NCBI RefSeq assembly: GCF_030408835.1
Contig: NZ_CP047357.1
Span: forward strand, 1,054,001-1,118,000
DNA from: Corynebacterium freneyi
GTDB lineage: Bacteria > Actinomycetota > Actinomycetes > Mycobacteriales > Mycobacteriaceae
DNA length: 64,000 bases
Direction of reading: 5' to 3'
The position numbers were made by a program, and so were the translations under genes. Every line of letters begins with the position of its first letter. Positions within the stretch are counted from its first letter, which is position 1. Shown one piece after another: positions 56,095 through 63,490 of this stretch. The notes under the pieces were generated by a model. The model ran no database searches, was not told where the DNA came from, and worked only from the letters and a program-made list of their open reading frames with translations.

Positions 56095-56206
56095 CGGGAC
56101 TCCCGGTGCGTGATCGGCGGCGACTGTGAAGCAACGAGAACAGGGTAGTCCACCGTCCCGGCCCCGGGGTGCCCGCCTCCACCCGGCCACTAGTACGATG
56201 TCCCCC

Positions 56207-57715
56207 ATGACCGCCGCTTACGCTGATGATCTGATGGACTACGACGAGGTCCTCGAGCGCTTCGAACCCGTGATGGGCATGGAGGTGCACGTCGAGCTCG
56301 CGACGAACACCAAGATGTTCTCCTCTTCCTCCGCCAACTTCGGTGCCGCACCGAACAGCAACGTCGACCCGTGCAGCCTGGGCCTGCCGGGCGCGCTGCC
56401 GGTGGTGAACAAGACCGGCGTCGAATGGGCCATCAAGATCGGCCTGGCGCTGAACTGCGAGATCGCCGAGTCGTCGCGCTTCGCGCGGAAGAACTACTTC
56501 TACCCGGACCAGCCGAAGAATTACCAGATTTCCCAGTACGACGAGCCGATCGCGTTCAACGGCCACCTCGACGTCGTCCTCGACGACGGCACCGAGTGGC
56601 GCATCGAAATCGAGCGCGCCCACATGGAGGAGGACACCGGCAAGCTGACGCACCTGGGCGGCACGTCGGGCCGCATCCACGGCGCGACCCGTTCGCTGGT
56701 CGACTGCAACCGTGCGGGCGTGCCGCTGATCGAGATCGTCACCAAGCCGATCATCGGCGCCGGCGAGCGCGCCCCGGAGGTCGCCCGCGCGTACGTGTCG
56801 GCCCTGCGTGACCTGGTCAAGGCGCTGGGCGTGTCGGATGCCCGCATGGATCAGGGTTCCATGCGCGTCGACTCGAACCTGTCGCTGCGTCCGATCGGCC
56901 AGGAGGAGTTCGGCACCCGCACCGAGACGAAGAACATCAACTCGCTGAAGTCCGTCGAGCAGGCGGTGCGCTACGAGATGCAGCGCCAGGCGCAGGTTCT
57001 CGTCGACGGCGGGTCCATCCGCCAGGAGACCCGCCACTACCAGGAGACCGACGGGTCGACGTCCGCCGGCCGCATCAAGGAGACCGCGGAGGACTACCGC
57101 TACTTCAACGACCCGGATCTGCCGCCGGTCATCGCCCCGCGCGAGTGGGTCGAGGAGATCCGCGCGACGCTGCCGGAGCTGCCGTGGGTCCGCCGCGCCC
57201 GCATTCAGCAGGAGTGGGGCCTGAAGGACGAGGAGATGCGCGACCTGGTCAACGCCGGCGCGCTGGACCTGGTCGTCGACACGGTCGAGGCGGGCACCAC
57301 CCCGGATGAGGCGCGTTCCTGGTGGGTGGCGTACCTGTCGCAGCAGGCCAACGAGCGGGGCGTGGACCTGGCGGAGCTGGAGATCACTCCGGCGCAGGTT
57401 GCCCGCGTCGTCGCGTTGATCAAGGAGGGCAAGCTGACCAACAAGCTGGCCCGCCAGGCCGTCGACGGCGTGCTGGCCGGCGAGGGCGACGTCGATGAGG
57501 TCGTCGAGGCCCGTGGCCTGGAGGTCGTTCGCGACGACGGTGCCATCGAAGCTGCGGTCGACGAGGCGCTGGCCGCGAACCCGGACATCGTGGAGAAGTA
57601 CAAGGCCGGCAACAAGAAGGTCGTCGGCGCGATCGTGGGTCAGGTCATGAAGGCAACCCGCGGCAAGGCCGACCCCGCGCAGGTCAATCAGCTGATCGCG
57701 AAGAAGCTCGGCTAG
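56207..57715 (+). CDS. gatB: Asp-tRNA(Asn)/Glu-tRNA(Gln) amidotransferase subunit B
   Basis: Kinase/tRNA-binding subunit of GatCAB. 502 residues: [20 protein letters not shown] at the start, [43 protein letters not shown], and the C-terminal YqeY-like tail [22 protein letters not shown] 56207 is 7 nt after TACGAT (56194-56199), a leaderless pattern, so it has its own promoter. A long terminator follows. Confidence 0.97.
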   Translation: MTAAYADDLMDYDEVLERFEPVMGMEVHVELATNTKMFSSSSANFGAAPNSNVDPCSLGLPGALPVVNKTGVEWAIKIGLALNCEIAESSRFARKNYFYPDQPKNYQISQYDEPIAFNGHLDVVLDDGTEWRIEIERAHMEEDTGKLTHLGGTSGRIHGATRSLVDCNRAGVPLIEIVTKPIIGAGERAPEVARAYVSALRDLVKALGVSDARMDQGSMRVDSNLSLRPIGQEEFGTRTETKNINSLKSVEQAVRYEMQRQAQVLVDGGSIRQETRHYQETDGSTSAGRIKETAEDYRYFNDPDLPPVIAPREWVEEIRATLPELPWVRRARIQQEWGLKDEEMRDLVNAGALDLVVDTVEAGTTPDEARSWWVAYLSQQANERGVDLAELEITPAQVARVVALIKEGKLTNKLARQAVDGVLAGEGDVDEVVEARGLEVVRDDGAIEAAVDEALAANPDIVEKYKAGNKKVVGAIVGQVMKATRGKADPAQVNQLIAKKLG

Positions 57716-57718
57716 TTT

Positions 57719-57729
57719 GCTTGACGACG
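57719..57729 (+). repeat. GCTTGACGACG copy at the gatB end
   Basis: The exact 11-mer begins 4 nt after the gatB stop and runs straight into the terminator stem. The wider string TTTGCTTGACGAC is shared with the copies at 63453 (minus) and, in part, 20608. Confidence 0.55.
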
Positions 57730-57730
57730 C

Positions 57731-57769
57731 CCACGGGCCCGGCATCCGATGTGGATGCCGGGCCCGTGG
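57731..57769 (+). terminator. Terminator after gatB
   Basis: CCACGGGCCCGGCATCC (57731-57747) pairs perfectly with GGATGCCGGGCCCGTGG (57753-57769) over 17 bp with a GATGT loop, followed by CGTTTGGTTGGTCGTTG. Confidence 0.9.
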
Positions 57770-57770
57770 C

Positions 57771-58224
57771 GTTTGGTTGGTCGTTGTGCGCCGCTGTACT
57801 TTTGCGGTGAATATAGGAGAATAATGGGCATTTGCTGGACCGTGTCGGGTGGGGGAATTTTCAGCCGAGGCTTTATGTGGATCCTGTGAACGCTCTGCAT
57901 TTTGTTGAAGATATAGTTATCTGAAGCGTATTGCGGCCCCTTTTGCGTGATCGGCTTTCTGACGCTCGGAGGTGCGGGTGACCTATCGGCGCAGCGTGCT
58001 GCCATGGTGGGCATGCGGCAAGAGTCGCAATTGTGCAGCGTCAAGGGTGGGGGTGCGCATTGTTGTGGGGTGACCTGCGTTAATTCAAAATGCCGGGGGG
58101 TCGCCAAAAAATAGTTGCTCCAAATGGGGGAAATGTGTGCTTATCCTGATGGCGAAGTTGTTCAGCGATGTGGCCGGTGGCGCTATCGCGGCGTGAATGG
58201 CCACATATATGTGAGGAGATCACG
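57771..58224. other. AT-richer intergenic region before the surface locus
   Basis: About 450 nt without a supported gene. Base composition drops to near 50% G+C in places, unlike the flanks. TTATCCTGA at 58141-58149 repeats the nine bases at the putative atp promoter (4922-4930) and may be a -10 region. The string GGGTGACCT occurs twice (near 57977 and 58068). A minus-strand ORF covers much of it, but it runs through the gatB terminator and has no family look. A promoter for the surface protein, or a small RNA, could be here. Confidence 0.4.
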
Positions 58225-58923
58225 ATGAAGGTCAGGAAGACGACCGTGTGGGCCGGTGCCGCGATTCTCGCCTCCGGTGTGATGACGATGGGGGCTCCGG
58301 CGGCTCTTGCCGATGTCGACGATGACGGGGTTCTGATTCAGGCGCAGGAAGCCGGGGGCGACCAGGGCGGTGACGACCAGGGCGGTGACGACCAGGGCGG
58401 CGACGGCGGCGGCGACGGCGGAGATGACGGCGGCGACGGCGGCGATGACGGCGGCGACGGCGGCGACGGCGGAGATGACGGCGGCGACGGCGGCGACGGC
58501 GGAGATGACGGCGGCGACGGCGATGACGACGGCGGAGATGACGGCGGCGACGGCGGTGACGACGGCGGAGATGACGGCGGCGACGGCGATGACGACGGCG
58601 GAGATGACGGCGGCGACGACGGCGATGACGGCGGCGACGACGGCGATGACGGTGGCGACGACGGCGGAGATGACGGCGGCGACGACGGCGATGACGGCGG
58701 CGACGGCAACGGGGGCGACGATGAAGACGGCGACGGCAACGGGGGCGACGACAAGGACAAGGACAAGCCCCGTCCGACCGACCCGCGGGAACGTCCGCGG
58801 CCGGGTGATCGTGGCGTGCCGGCGCGTACCGGCGACACCACCGCCGCGTGGGCTGCTGCAGGTGGCGTGGTGCTGATCTCGGTTGCGGGTGGCACGTACG
58901 CGCTGCGTCGTCGTCAAGCCTGA
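58225..58923 (+). CDS. Asp-Gly-repeat cell-wall-anchored surface protein
   Basis: A 232-residue secreted protein. The signal peptide is cleaved after AALA (residue 29). Residues 44-176 consist almost only of Gly and Asp in short units such as GGDDGGD, making a very acidic, flexible rod. A KDKDK and Pro/Arg-rich spacer (177-197) leads to the sorting signal: PARTG at 199-203, a hydrophobic helix (about 207-226) and the tail RRRQA. PARTG is nearer to the LAxTG signal of class E sortases than to LPxTG. GAGGAGATCACG precedes the ATG. Two sortase-fold genes follow, so they probably act on it. No function of the Asp-Gly rod is known to me; calcium binding is a guess. Confidence 0.85.
   Translation: MKVRKTTVWAGAAILASGVMTMGAPAALADVDDDGVLIQAQEAGGDQGGDDQGGDDQGGDGGGDGGDDGGDGGDDGGDGGDGGDDGGDGGDGGDDGGDGDDDGGDDGGDGGDDGGDDGGDGDDDGGDDGGDDGDDGGDDGDDGGDDGGDDGGDDGDDGGDGNGGDDEDGDGNGGDDKDKDKPRPTDPRERPRPGDRGVPARTGDTTAAWAAAGGVVLISVAGGTYALRRRQA
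58354..58752. repeat. Low-complexity GGCGAC/GATGAC tract
   Basis: Some 400 bp built from GGC, GAC, GAT and GGA codons, with longer units (e.g. GGCGGAGATGACGGC) repeating imperfectly. It encodes the Asp-Gly rod and is likely to vary in length between strains by slippage. Confidence 0.9.
58909..58919 (-). repeat. GCTTGACGACG copy at the end of the surface protein gene
   Basis: CGTCGTCAAGC on the plus strand; it encodes the last residues RRQA and ends 1 nt before the stop codon. Confidence 0.5.
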
Positions 58924-59054
58924 GTGAGGTTGAGTTTCCGGGAGTGATGCGGACGGCGCCGGACGGGTGAGGGACCAACCGCCCGGCCGGCGCCGAACCC
59001 GTCGTTCATCGGTAAGAAGGTGGAAAGTGCGGGTTCGGTTCGGGAGGTGCGGTG

Positions 59055-59750
59055 ATGTCCGGCATGACGCGATCGCGCGGCGGCGTGCGGTTGACGGATG
59101 TCGTGGTTGCGTTGGTGGTCATCGCAGCTTTCGCCGTCGGCGCGCACTTCCTCGGTTTCGGCCCGTTCGCGGATTCCCGGTCGCCGGTCGATCGTGTCGA
59201 CGCCACCGTCGACGTCTCCGAGCCGATTGAGGACATTGCCACGTCGCAGCCCCTCGAGATGGCCATCCCGGCCTTGGGGTTGCGCGCCGACATCGACGCC
59301 CAAGCCTGCCCGTTGACGGACGGTGCGCTCGACCCGCCGACATTGGACACCGCTTGCTACTACGTCGCCGATGATCGTCCGTACTCGCTGCCGGGCACCG
59401 ACGCGCCCGATCTGTCGGTGCTTGCGGGTCATGCCGCAAGTGGCCGGGATGCGGTGTTCGACGACCTCTACGACAACGGCACCGACACCTTCACCCTGGA
59501 GAAGGGCGACGAATTGCTCGTGCGCACCCGCGCCGGCGGGGATCGGTGGCTGGTGTACGAGGCGACCGATTTTCACGGCATCGACAAGGCGTCCCTCGGC
59601 GGCTCCGCCGAAGTGTGGGGCGATGGTCCGATGCCGGGGCGGATGCTGACCATCAGCTGCATCGAGTCCCGCAATCCCTTCGCCGCTGCGACGCACAACG
59701 TCATCGTCGGCTGGACCTTCGCGGGTCTTGCCGATGCCCCGGATCTCTGA
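59055..59750 (+). CDS. Sortase-fold protein 1 (class E/F-like), membrane-anchored
   Basis: A 231-residue protein with one N-terminal helix (about residues 14-33) and an outside sortase domain: LEMAIPALGLRADID, VLAGHAASG with catalytic His126, FTLEKGDELLVRT, and MLTISCIES with catalytic Cys202. The catalytic Arg, normally some ten residues after Cys in the next strand, is not there: that strand reads THNVIVGW. An Arg206 lies four residues after Cys and might replace it. GGAGGTGCGGTG precedes ATG 59055. It lies 131 nt after the wall-protein gene, its likely substrate. Confidence 0.8.
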   Translation: MSGMTRSRGGVRLTDVVVALVVIAAFAVGAHFLGFGPFADSRSPVDRVDATVDVSEPIEDIATSQPLEMAIPALGLRADIDAQACPLTDGALDPPTLDTACYYVADDRPYSLPGTDAPDLSVLAGHAASGRDAVFDDLYDNGTDTFTLEKGDELLVRTRAGGDRWLVYEATDFHGIDKASLGGSAEVWGDGPMPGRMLTISCIESRNPFAAATHNVIVGWTFAGLADAPDL

Positions 59751-59823
59751 CGCACGGGGTTGGCGCCCGCCTACGCCATGAACGGCTCCACCACCAGCGA
59801 CAACACCTTTTCGAATATTCGGC

Positions 59824-59851
59824 TTAATGCAGTGCCGGTTAATGCAGTGCC
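59824..59851. repeat. Tandem 15-bp repeat between the sortase genes
   Basis: TTAATGCAGTGCC occurs at 59824-59836 and 59839-59851, 15 bp apart, in the 172-nt gap between the two sortase genes. It may be an operator pair or a slippage product. Confidence 0.8.
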
Positions 59852-59922
59852 AGACCGACTCTTCGACGGACGTGGCGGGTTTCGTGACATCGGAGGGTCG
59901 CGACTTTCAGGAGAAGATCATC

Positions 59923-60609
59923 ATGTCCACTTCGCTTGCTCGACCGCGCGGAGTGCGGTCGGCCGTTATCGCGGCATTGGCCGCAGTACCGTTGTTGCTC
60001 ACCGCGTGCGGGTCGGATACGCCGCCGTCGCCCGCTTCCCCGGAGCCGGGGGAGACCGGGGAAACCGGGGAGGTCGATCAGGCCGCCATCGAGGCGTCGA
60101 TGCCGGTGGAGATCTCCATGCCGGGCTTGGGTTTGTCGGAGCCTGTGGTCGATGAGTTGTGTCCGATGACGGCCTATGGCGTGGACCCGGTGCAGCTGAT
60201 GGACGTGTGTTTCTACACCGCCGACGACAAGCCGTACGTGTTGCCGTCGACGGATCAGGAGGATGTCGCCGTGTTGGCGGGTCACGCCAACACCCGGCCC
60301 CCGGGTGTTTTCGATGACGTCTACGACTCGGTGAAGCAGGAGTTCAACGTCAAGCTTGGCGACGAGTTGCGCGTGCGGACGGAGGCGTCGGGAAGCAAGT
60401 GGCTCGTGTACAAGGCGACCGATTTCCATACGCCGATGAAGGTGGATCTCGCCGTCGACGATGATGTGTGGGGTACCGAGCCCATGCCCGGGCGCCTGGT
60501 GCTCTTGACGTGTTTGCGCGCGTCAACTCCCAACGAGCCCGTGTTGCACAATGCGGTGGTGGGGTACCAGTTCGACCGGGTCGAGGATGATGACGGGGTG
60601 GATGGCTGA
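59923..60609 (+). CDS. Sortase-fold protein 2, predicted lipoprotein
   Basis: A 228-residue paralogue of the preceding protein. The N-terminus is a lipoprotein signal peptide: AVPLLLTAC with Cys29 as lipid site, then a Pro/Glu/Gly-rich linker. The sortase domain has EISMPGLGLSEPVVD, VLAGHANTRP (His121), FNVKLGDELRVRT, WLVYKATDFH and VLLTCLRAS (Cys197). As in its neighbour, the expected Arg strand reads LHNAVVGYQF without Arg; Arg199 lies two residues after Cys. A lipid-anchored sortase is unusual, since sortases normally use a transmembrane helix. AGGAGAAGATCATC precedes ATG 59923; the longer frame upstream is not used. Confidence 0.8.
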   Translation: MSTSLARPRGVRSAVIAALAAVPLLLTACGSDTPPSPASPEPGETGETGEVDQAAIEASMPVEISMPGLGLSEPVVDELCPMTAYGVDPVQLMDVCFYTADDKPYVLPSTDQEDVAVLAGHANTRPPGVFDDVYDSVKQEFNVKLGDELRVRTEASGSKWLVYKATDFHTPMKVDLAVDDDVWGTEPMPGRLVLLTCLRASTPNEPVLHNAVVGYQFDRVEDDDGVDG

Positions 60610-60622
60610 CGCTGGTTCGGTC

Positions 60623-61462
60623 TCAGGCGTCGTCGGGTCGGTTTTCCTTCTTCCAGGTGCGGAAGCCCTCTTCGGTGCGGCCGACGCGCCAGTAACCGGA
60701 GATGGAGGCGCCGCGGACCTGGAGGCCGGCGTCTTTCAGCATGGGGCGGATGCGTTTCATCACCGCGTTGGCTTCGCCGTGGATGAAGACCTGGATTCCG
60801 GTGGGGTCGAAGTCGGGTCGTGATTCCAGCTTTCCGACGATCGCCGTGGTCATCTCCACCAACGAATCCCCGGGTTCGGCGTCGGGGGCGTTCGACGGGG
60901 TGACGTGGGTGATTGCCGCGCCGGGGTGGTTGGGGATCAGGTCGACGTCGGCGTAGGCGGGGGCTTCAACCACGACGTCGGCGATCGCGTCGGCGGGAAG
61001 TGCCTTGATGGCGGATGCGATTGCGGGAATTGCGGTCGCGTCGCCGCAGAGGAGGTGGCGGGTGGCGTCGGGGTTGGGGGAGTAGGCGCCGCCCGGGCCG
61101 AGTGCTTCGATCACGTCGCCGGGGCGTGCCGACAATGCCCAGGCGCAGGCGATGCCGGAGCCGGAGCCGGGGTTGCCGGCTTCGTCGCCGTGCAGTGCGA
61201 AATCGATGGCGAGCGTTGCCGCGTCGGCGTCGATCGAATGGACGGTGTACGTCCGCATGATCCGTGCTGCGGTCTCCGTGGTCGCTGCATCGGTGGCGGC
61301 GGCTTCTCCGACCGGGGGTTCGAAGACCAGCTTCACGTAGGCGTCCGTGTTCGGGGAGTCCGCGAAAGGCGTGATGTCCGAGACGTCGAACATCACCCGC
61401 TGGATGGTCGGGGAGACCCGGTCGGAAGCGGTGACGGTGAACGTGGAAGTGATTCGAGCCAT
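60623..61462 (-). CDS. Siderophore-interacting FAD-binding protein (ViuB-like)
   Basis: Ferric-siderophore reductase family, thought to free iron inside the cell. 279 residues. The FAD site is MRTYTVHSID, then the family's FALHGDEAGNPGSGSGIACAW, here split by an insertion, and LSARPGDVIEALGPGG. The NAD(P)H-binding half has LLCGDATAIPAIASAI, and the C-terminal SGYWRVGRTEEGFRTWK is diagnostic. The ATG lies 7 nt after TACGAT (61470-61475 on the minus strand), so it is leaderless, and the promoter overlaps a DtxR-like box. Converges on sortase 2 with a 13-nt gap. Confidence 0.92.
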   Translation of the reverse strand: MARITSTFTVTASDRVSPTIQRVMFDVSDITPFADSPNTDAYVKLVFEPPVGEAAATDAATTETAARIMRTYTVHSIDADAATLAIDFALHGDEAGNPGSGSGIACAWALSARPGDVIEALGPGGAYSPNPDATRHLLCGDATAIPAIASAIKALPADAIADVVVEAPAYADVDLIPNHPGAAITHVTPSNAPDAEPGDSLVEMTTAIVGKLESRPDFDPTGIQVFIHGEANAVMKRIRPMLKDAGLQVRGASISGYWRVGRTEEGFRTWKKENRPDDA

Positions 61463-61467
61463 AAATG

Positions 61468-61486
61468 GAATCGTAGCCTAACCTTT
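61468..61486 (-). promoter_or_regulatory. DtxR-like iron box over the siderophore-interacting gene promoter
   Basis: On the minus strand AAAGGTTAGGCTACGATTC contains the ten-base core GGTTAGGCTA of the 19-bp DtxR consensus; by eye 12 of 19 positions agree. It overlaps the TACGAT -10 box, as expected of iron-dependent repression. Confidence 0.6.
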
Positions 61487-61536
61487 GTTGATGTGGTCTC
61501 GGCCCTGGTGAGGAGTTGTCCTAGAACGGGGATGCG

Positions 61537-63237
61537 TCAGAAGGGAATGCCCGGTCGCGGCCCCAACGGCTTCGGCGGCTGCGGCACGCGGTGGGCATCC
61601 ACATCAGCCCGACACCACCCAAACCCCTGCTCACGCCGACGCCTGGCCACCCGCGCCGAGACCTGCTGCCGCGACCACACCACATCATCGACACACGGCC
61701 ACCCATCATCAGCCGCGACCACCAACCCACCGGCCTGTTGCCGCACATCCGGGTCACCGGAATTAAGCGGCCCGGCAACGAAATCAGCCAACTCCTCCTC
61801 GTACCGTCTGGTCTGACGGGCGTGTGTGCGCAGTGCGGCATCGATATCGGCCTGCTCCATCGCCGCCTGCCTGTCGGCTTCGGCTTTCATCCGCCGCAGA
61901 TTATCCCCGTGAATCGTCGACGCCCGACGGGTGGCCCGCTGCGAAAACGTCTGCCGGCCGATATGGGCAATCGGACCATGAGCCACCGTGGTGGCAAACA
62001 CATGTCCGGCATGGTCGACCCACGTCACCGACCCATCGGCATGCATCACCGCGCGCCAATGCTTCGAGGTCTTCAAGTTGTGGTGGCGCTGGCACAAACA
62101 CTGCAGATTCCACGTCGCCGTCACCCCCAACCCATAACCACTGCCGGAACCACCACCGCCACTGGTGGTGTGGGTGGGGTCGTAGTCGATGACATGGTCG
62201 ATCTGACATCGATGCGCCGGCACATCACACCCCGGGAACCGACACTGACCATCACGGCCGCGTACCCGCGCTTTTTGTGCTTCGGTGGGCACATACCCAC
62301 CGGTGACCGAGTCCGACGACAACCGAACAGTCGCCGCCCGGGACAGCCACGCCTTGGTCAGGTACTTCGGCAACCAGCCGGCACCGTCGAGCCAGACCTG
62401 CACATCAGCCTCATCAGCAGTGCCGGTGGTGTTGGCGGCGCCGGTAGTGCTGGTGCCGGTGGTGTTGGTGCCGTCGACGTAGACGTTCATCGTCACCGAC
62501 ACCCCCTCACCGCCACCGCGACACAACGCCACAAGAGCATCGGGCAAAGAACACTCGTTGCCGTCGTTGCCGTCGTTGGCCTTCGCATCCCTAATCGCCC
62601 GCACGGTGGCGTCGAACTCGGCGAGACGGTCTTTGCGCAACACCACGATCAACTGCCCGAAATCACCAGCTCCCTCATTGTCGACCGCGTACGACTCACC
62701 GACAATCGGCCTCGGTTCATCGTCGGGTGGGGTCGACACCGGTTCGATGGCTTCGACGATGCGGCGCAACTCCCGGGCGAAGACCCTCGGCCCGGGCAGG
62801 GCCTGGAAGTCCTTCCTCGGGCACAGGTAGGCGACGAACTTGTCTTCCACCGCAGCGAGATTGTCGTCGGATACCGCGGCAATGGCCGCGGCAATCGTGG
62901 CCAGACGTTCATGCGGCCACGCTCCCGACCGGCATACGCCCAAGACTTTGGGCATGCGGCGCAGCATCACCCCGACGTCGCAGTATCGGGCGGCTTTGCC
63001 GCGTGACAGGCCCAGGCGCGTGGCCACGCAGGCGAGGTGGGAGTCGACGTCGTCGTCACCATCGGGGGCGACTGCAAGGCAGATGTCGATGTCGACGATG
63101 TTGCGCCGCCGGGCGAGGTTGCTCACCGGTTCATCGCGTTCGGTGGCCCACCGCTTCCGCGCAGGTGGTGGCTCGGTGTCGTGATGATCGTGATCGTGAT
63201 GGTGGTGGTTGTTGGTTGCGTCATGGTCGAATGCCAT
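61537..63237 (-). CDS. 13E12 repeat family / DUF222 HNH endonuclease-like protein
   Basis: A 566-residue protein. It has a His/Asp-rich N-terminus, the DUF222 domain (ATRLGLSRGKAARYCDVGVM through DFQALPGPRVFARELRR), a Thr/Gly-rich spacer, and an HNH nuclease domain: CRFPGCDVPAHRCQIDHVIDY, then NLQCLCQRHHNLKT with the second Cys/His cluster. Such proteins are multicopy in mycobacteria and corynebacteria and are often linked to mobile DNA; some mycobacterial members are induced by DNA damage. A LexA-like site lies about 115 bp upstream. Cellular role unknown. Confidence 0.9.
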   Translation of the reverse strand: MAFDHDATNNHHHHDHDHHDTEPPPARKRWATERDEPVSNLARRRNIVDIDICLAVAPDGDDDVDSHLACVATRLGLSRGKAARYCDVGVMLRRMPKVLGVCRSGAWPHERLATIAAAIAAVSDDNLAAVEDKFVAYLCPRKDFQALPGPRVFARELRRIVEAIEPVSTPPDDEPRPIVGESYAVDNEGAGDFGQLIVVLRKDRLAEFDATVRAIRDAKANDGNDGNECSLPDALVALCRGGGEGVSVTMNVYVDGTNTTGTSTTGAANTTGTADEADVQVWLDGAGWLPKYLTKAWLSRAATVRLSSDSVTGGYVPTEAQKARVRGRDGQCRFPGCDVPAHRCQIDHVIDYDPTHTTSGGGGSGSGYGLGVTATWNLQCLCQRHHNLKTSKHWRAVMHADGSVTWVDHAGHVFATTVAHGPIAHIGRQTFSQRATRRASTIHGDNLRRMKAEADRQAAMEQADIDAALRTHARQTRRYEEELADFVAGPLNSGDPDVRQQAGGLVVAADDGWPCVDDVVWSRQQVSARVARRRREQGFGWCRADVDAHRVPQPPKPLGPRPGIPF

Positions 63238-63349
63238 GTCGATTCCCCCCGGCGCTGGATGCGCGTGTCGAAAGTGACTGTGTCGCGTGATCGCTGCTGC
63301 TGATCTGCCCCGATGCGGCAGCCTCCCCCGGCCCCGCCGTCACCATTCG

Positions 63350-63365
63350 TGATACAAGTGTTCGA
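63350..63365 (-). promoter_or_regulatory. Candidate LexA (SOS) box upstream of the 13E12 gene
   Basis: Minus strand TCGAACACTTGTATCA. Compared with the corynebacterial SOS consensus TCGAAMANNTGTTCGA it agrees at 11 of 14 defined positions. A second inverted repeat, TGTTCGA (63359-63365) with TCGAACA (63376-63382), overlaps it. Confidence 0.45.
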
Positions 63366-63452
63366 GTCGATTCCTTCGAACATTGGGTAACGATTCGGGT
63401 TCGTTTCGCCCCACCGTTCACATGTGCATCAGGGCGCATGCGTACCCGCCGC

Positions 63453-63463
63453 CGTCGTCAAGC
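63453..63463 (-). repeat. GCTTGACGACG copy after the partial end gene
   Basis: Exact 11-mer on the minus strand, 27 nt after the stop of the minus-strand gene at 63491. The wider TTTGCTTGACGAC matches the copy after gatB. Confidence 0.55.
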
Positions 63464-63490
63464 AAACAAGTCCCGGCCCCGCACCACCGG

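Noticed and set aside
57712..58107. 131-codon minus-strand ORF after gatB
   Set aside because: It runs through the gatB terminator and its product has no family features, so I treat the region as non-coding.
58209..58221. GlxR (CRP-like) site GTGAGGAGATCAC before the surface protein
   Set aside because: The half sites are separated by 5 rather than 6 bases and the sequence is the ribosome binding site itself.
58354..58752. CRISPR-like array in the repeat tract
   Set aside because: The repeats are contiguous codon units without unique spacers and encode a Gly/Asp protein.
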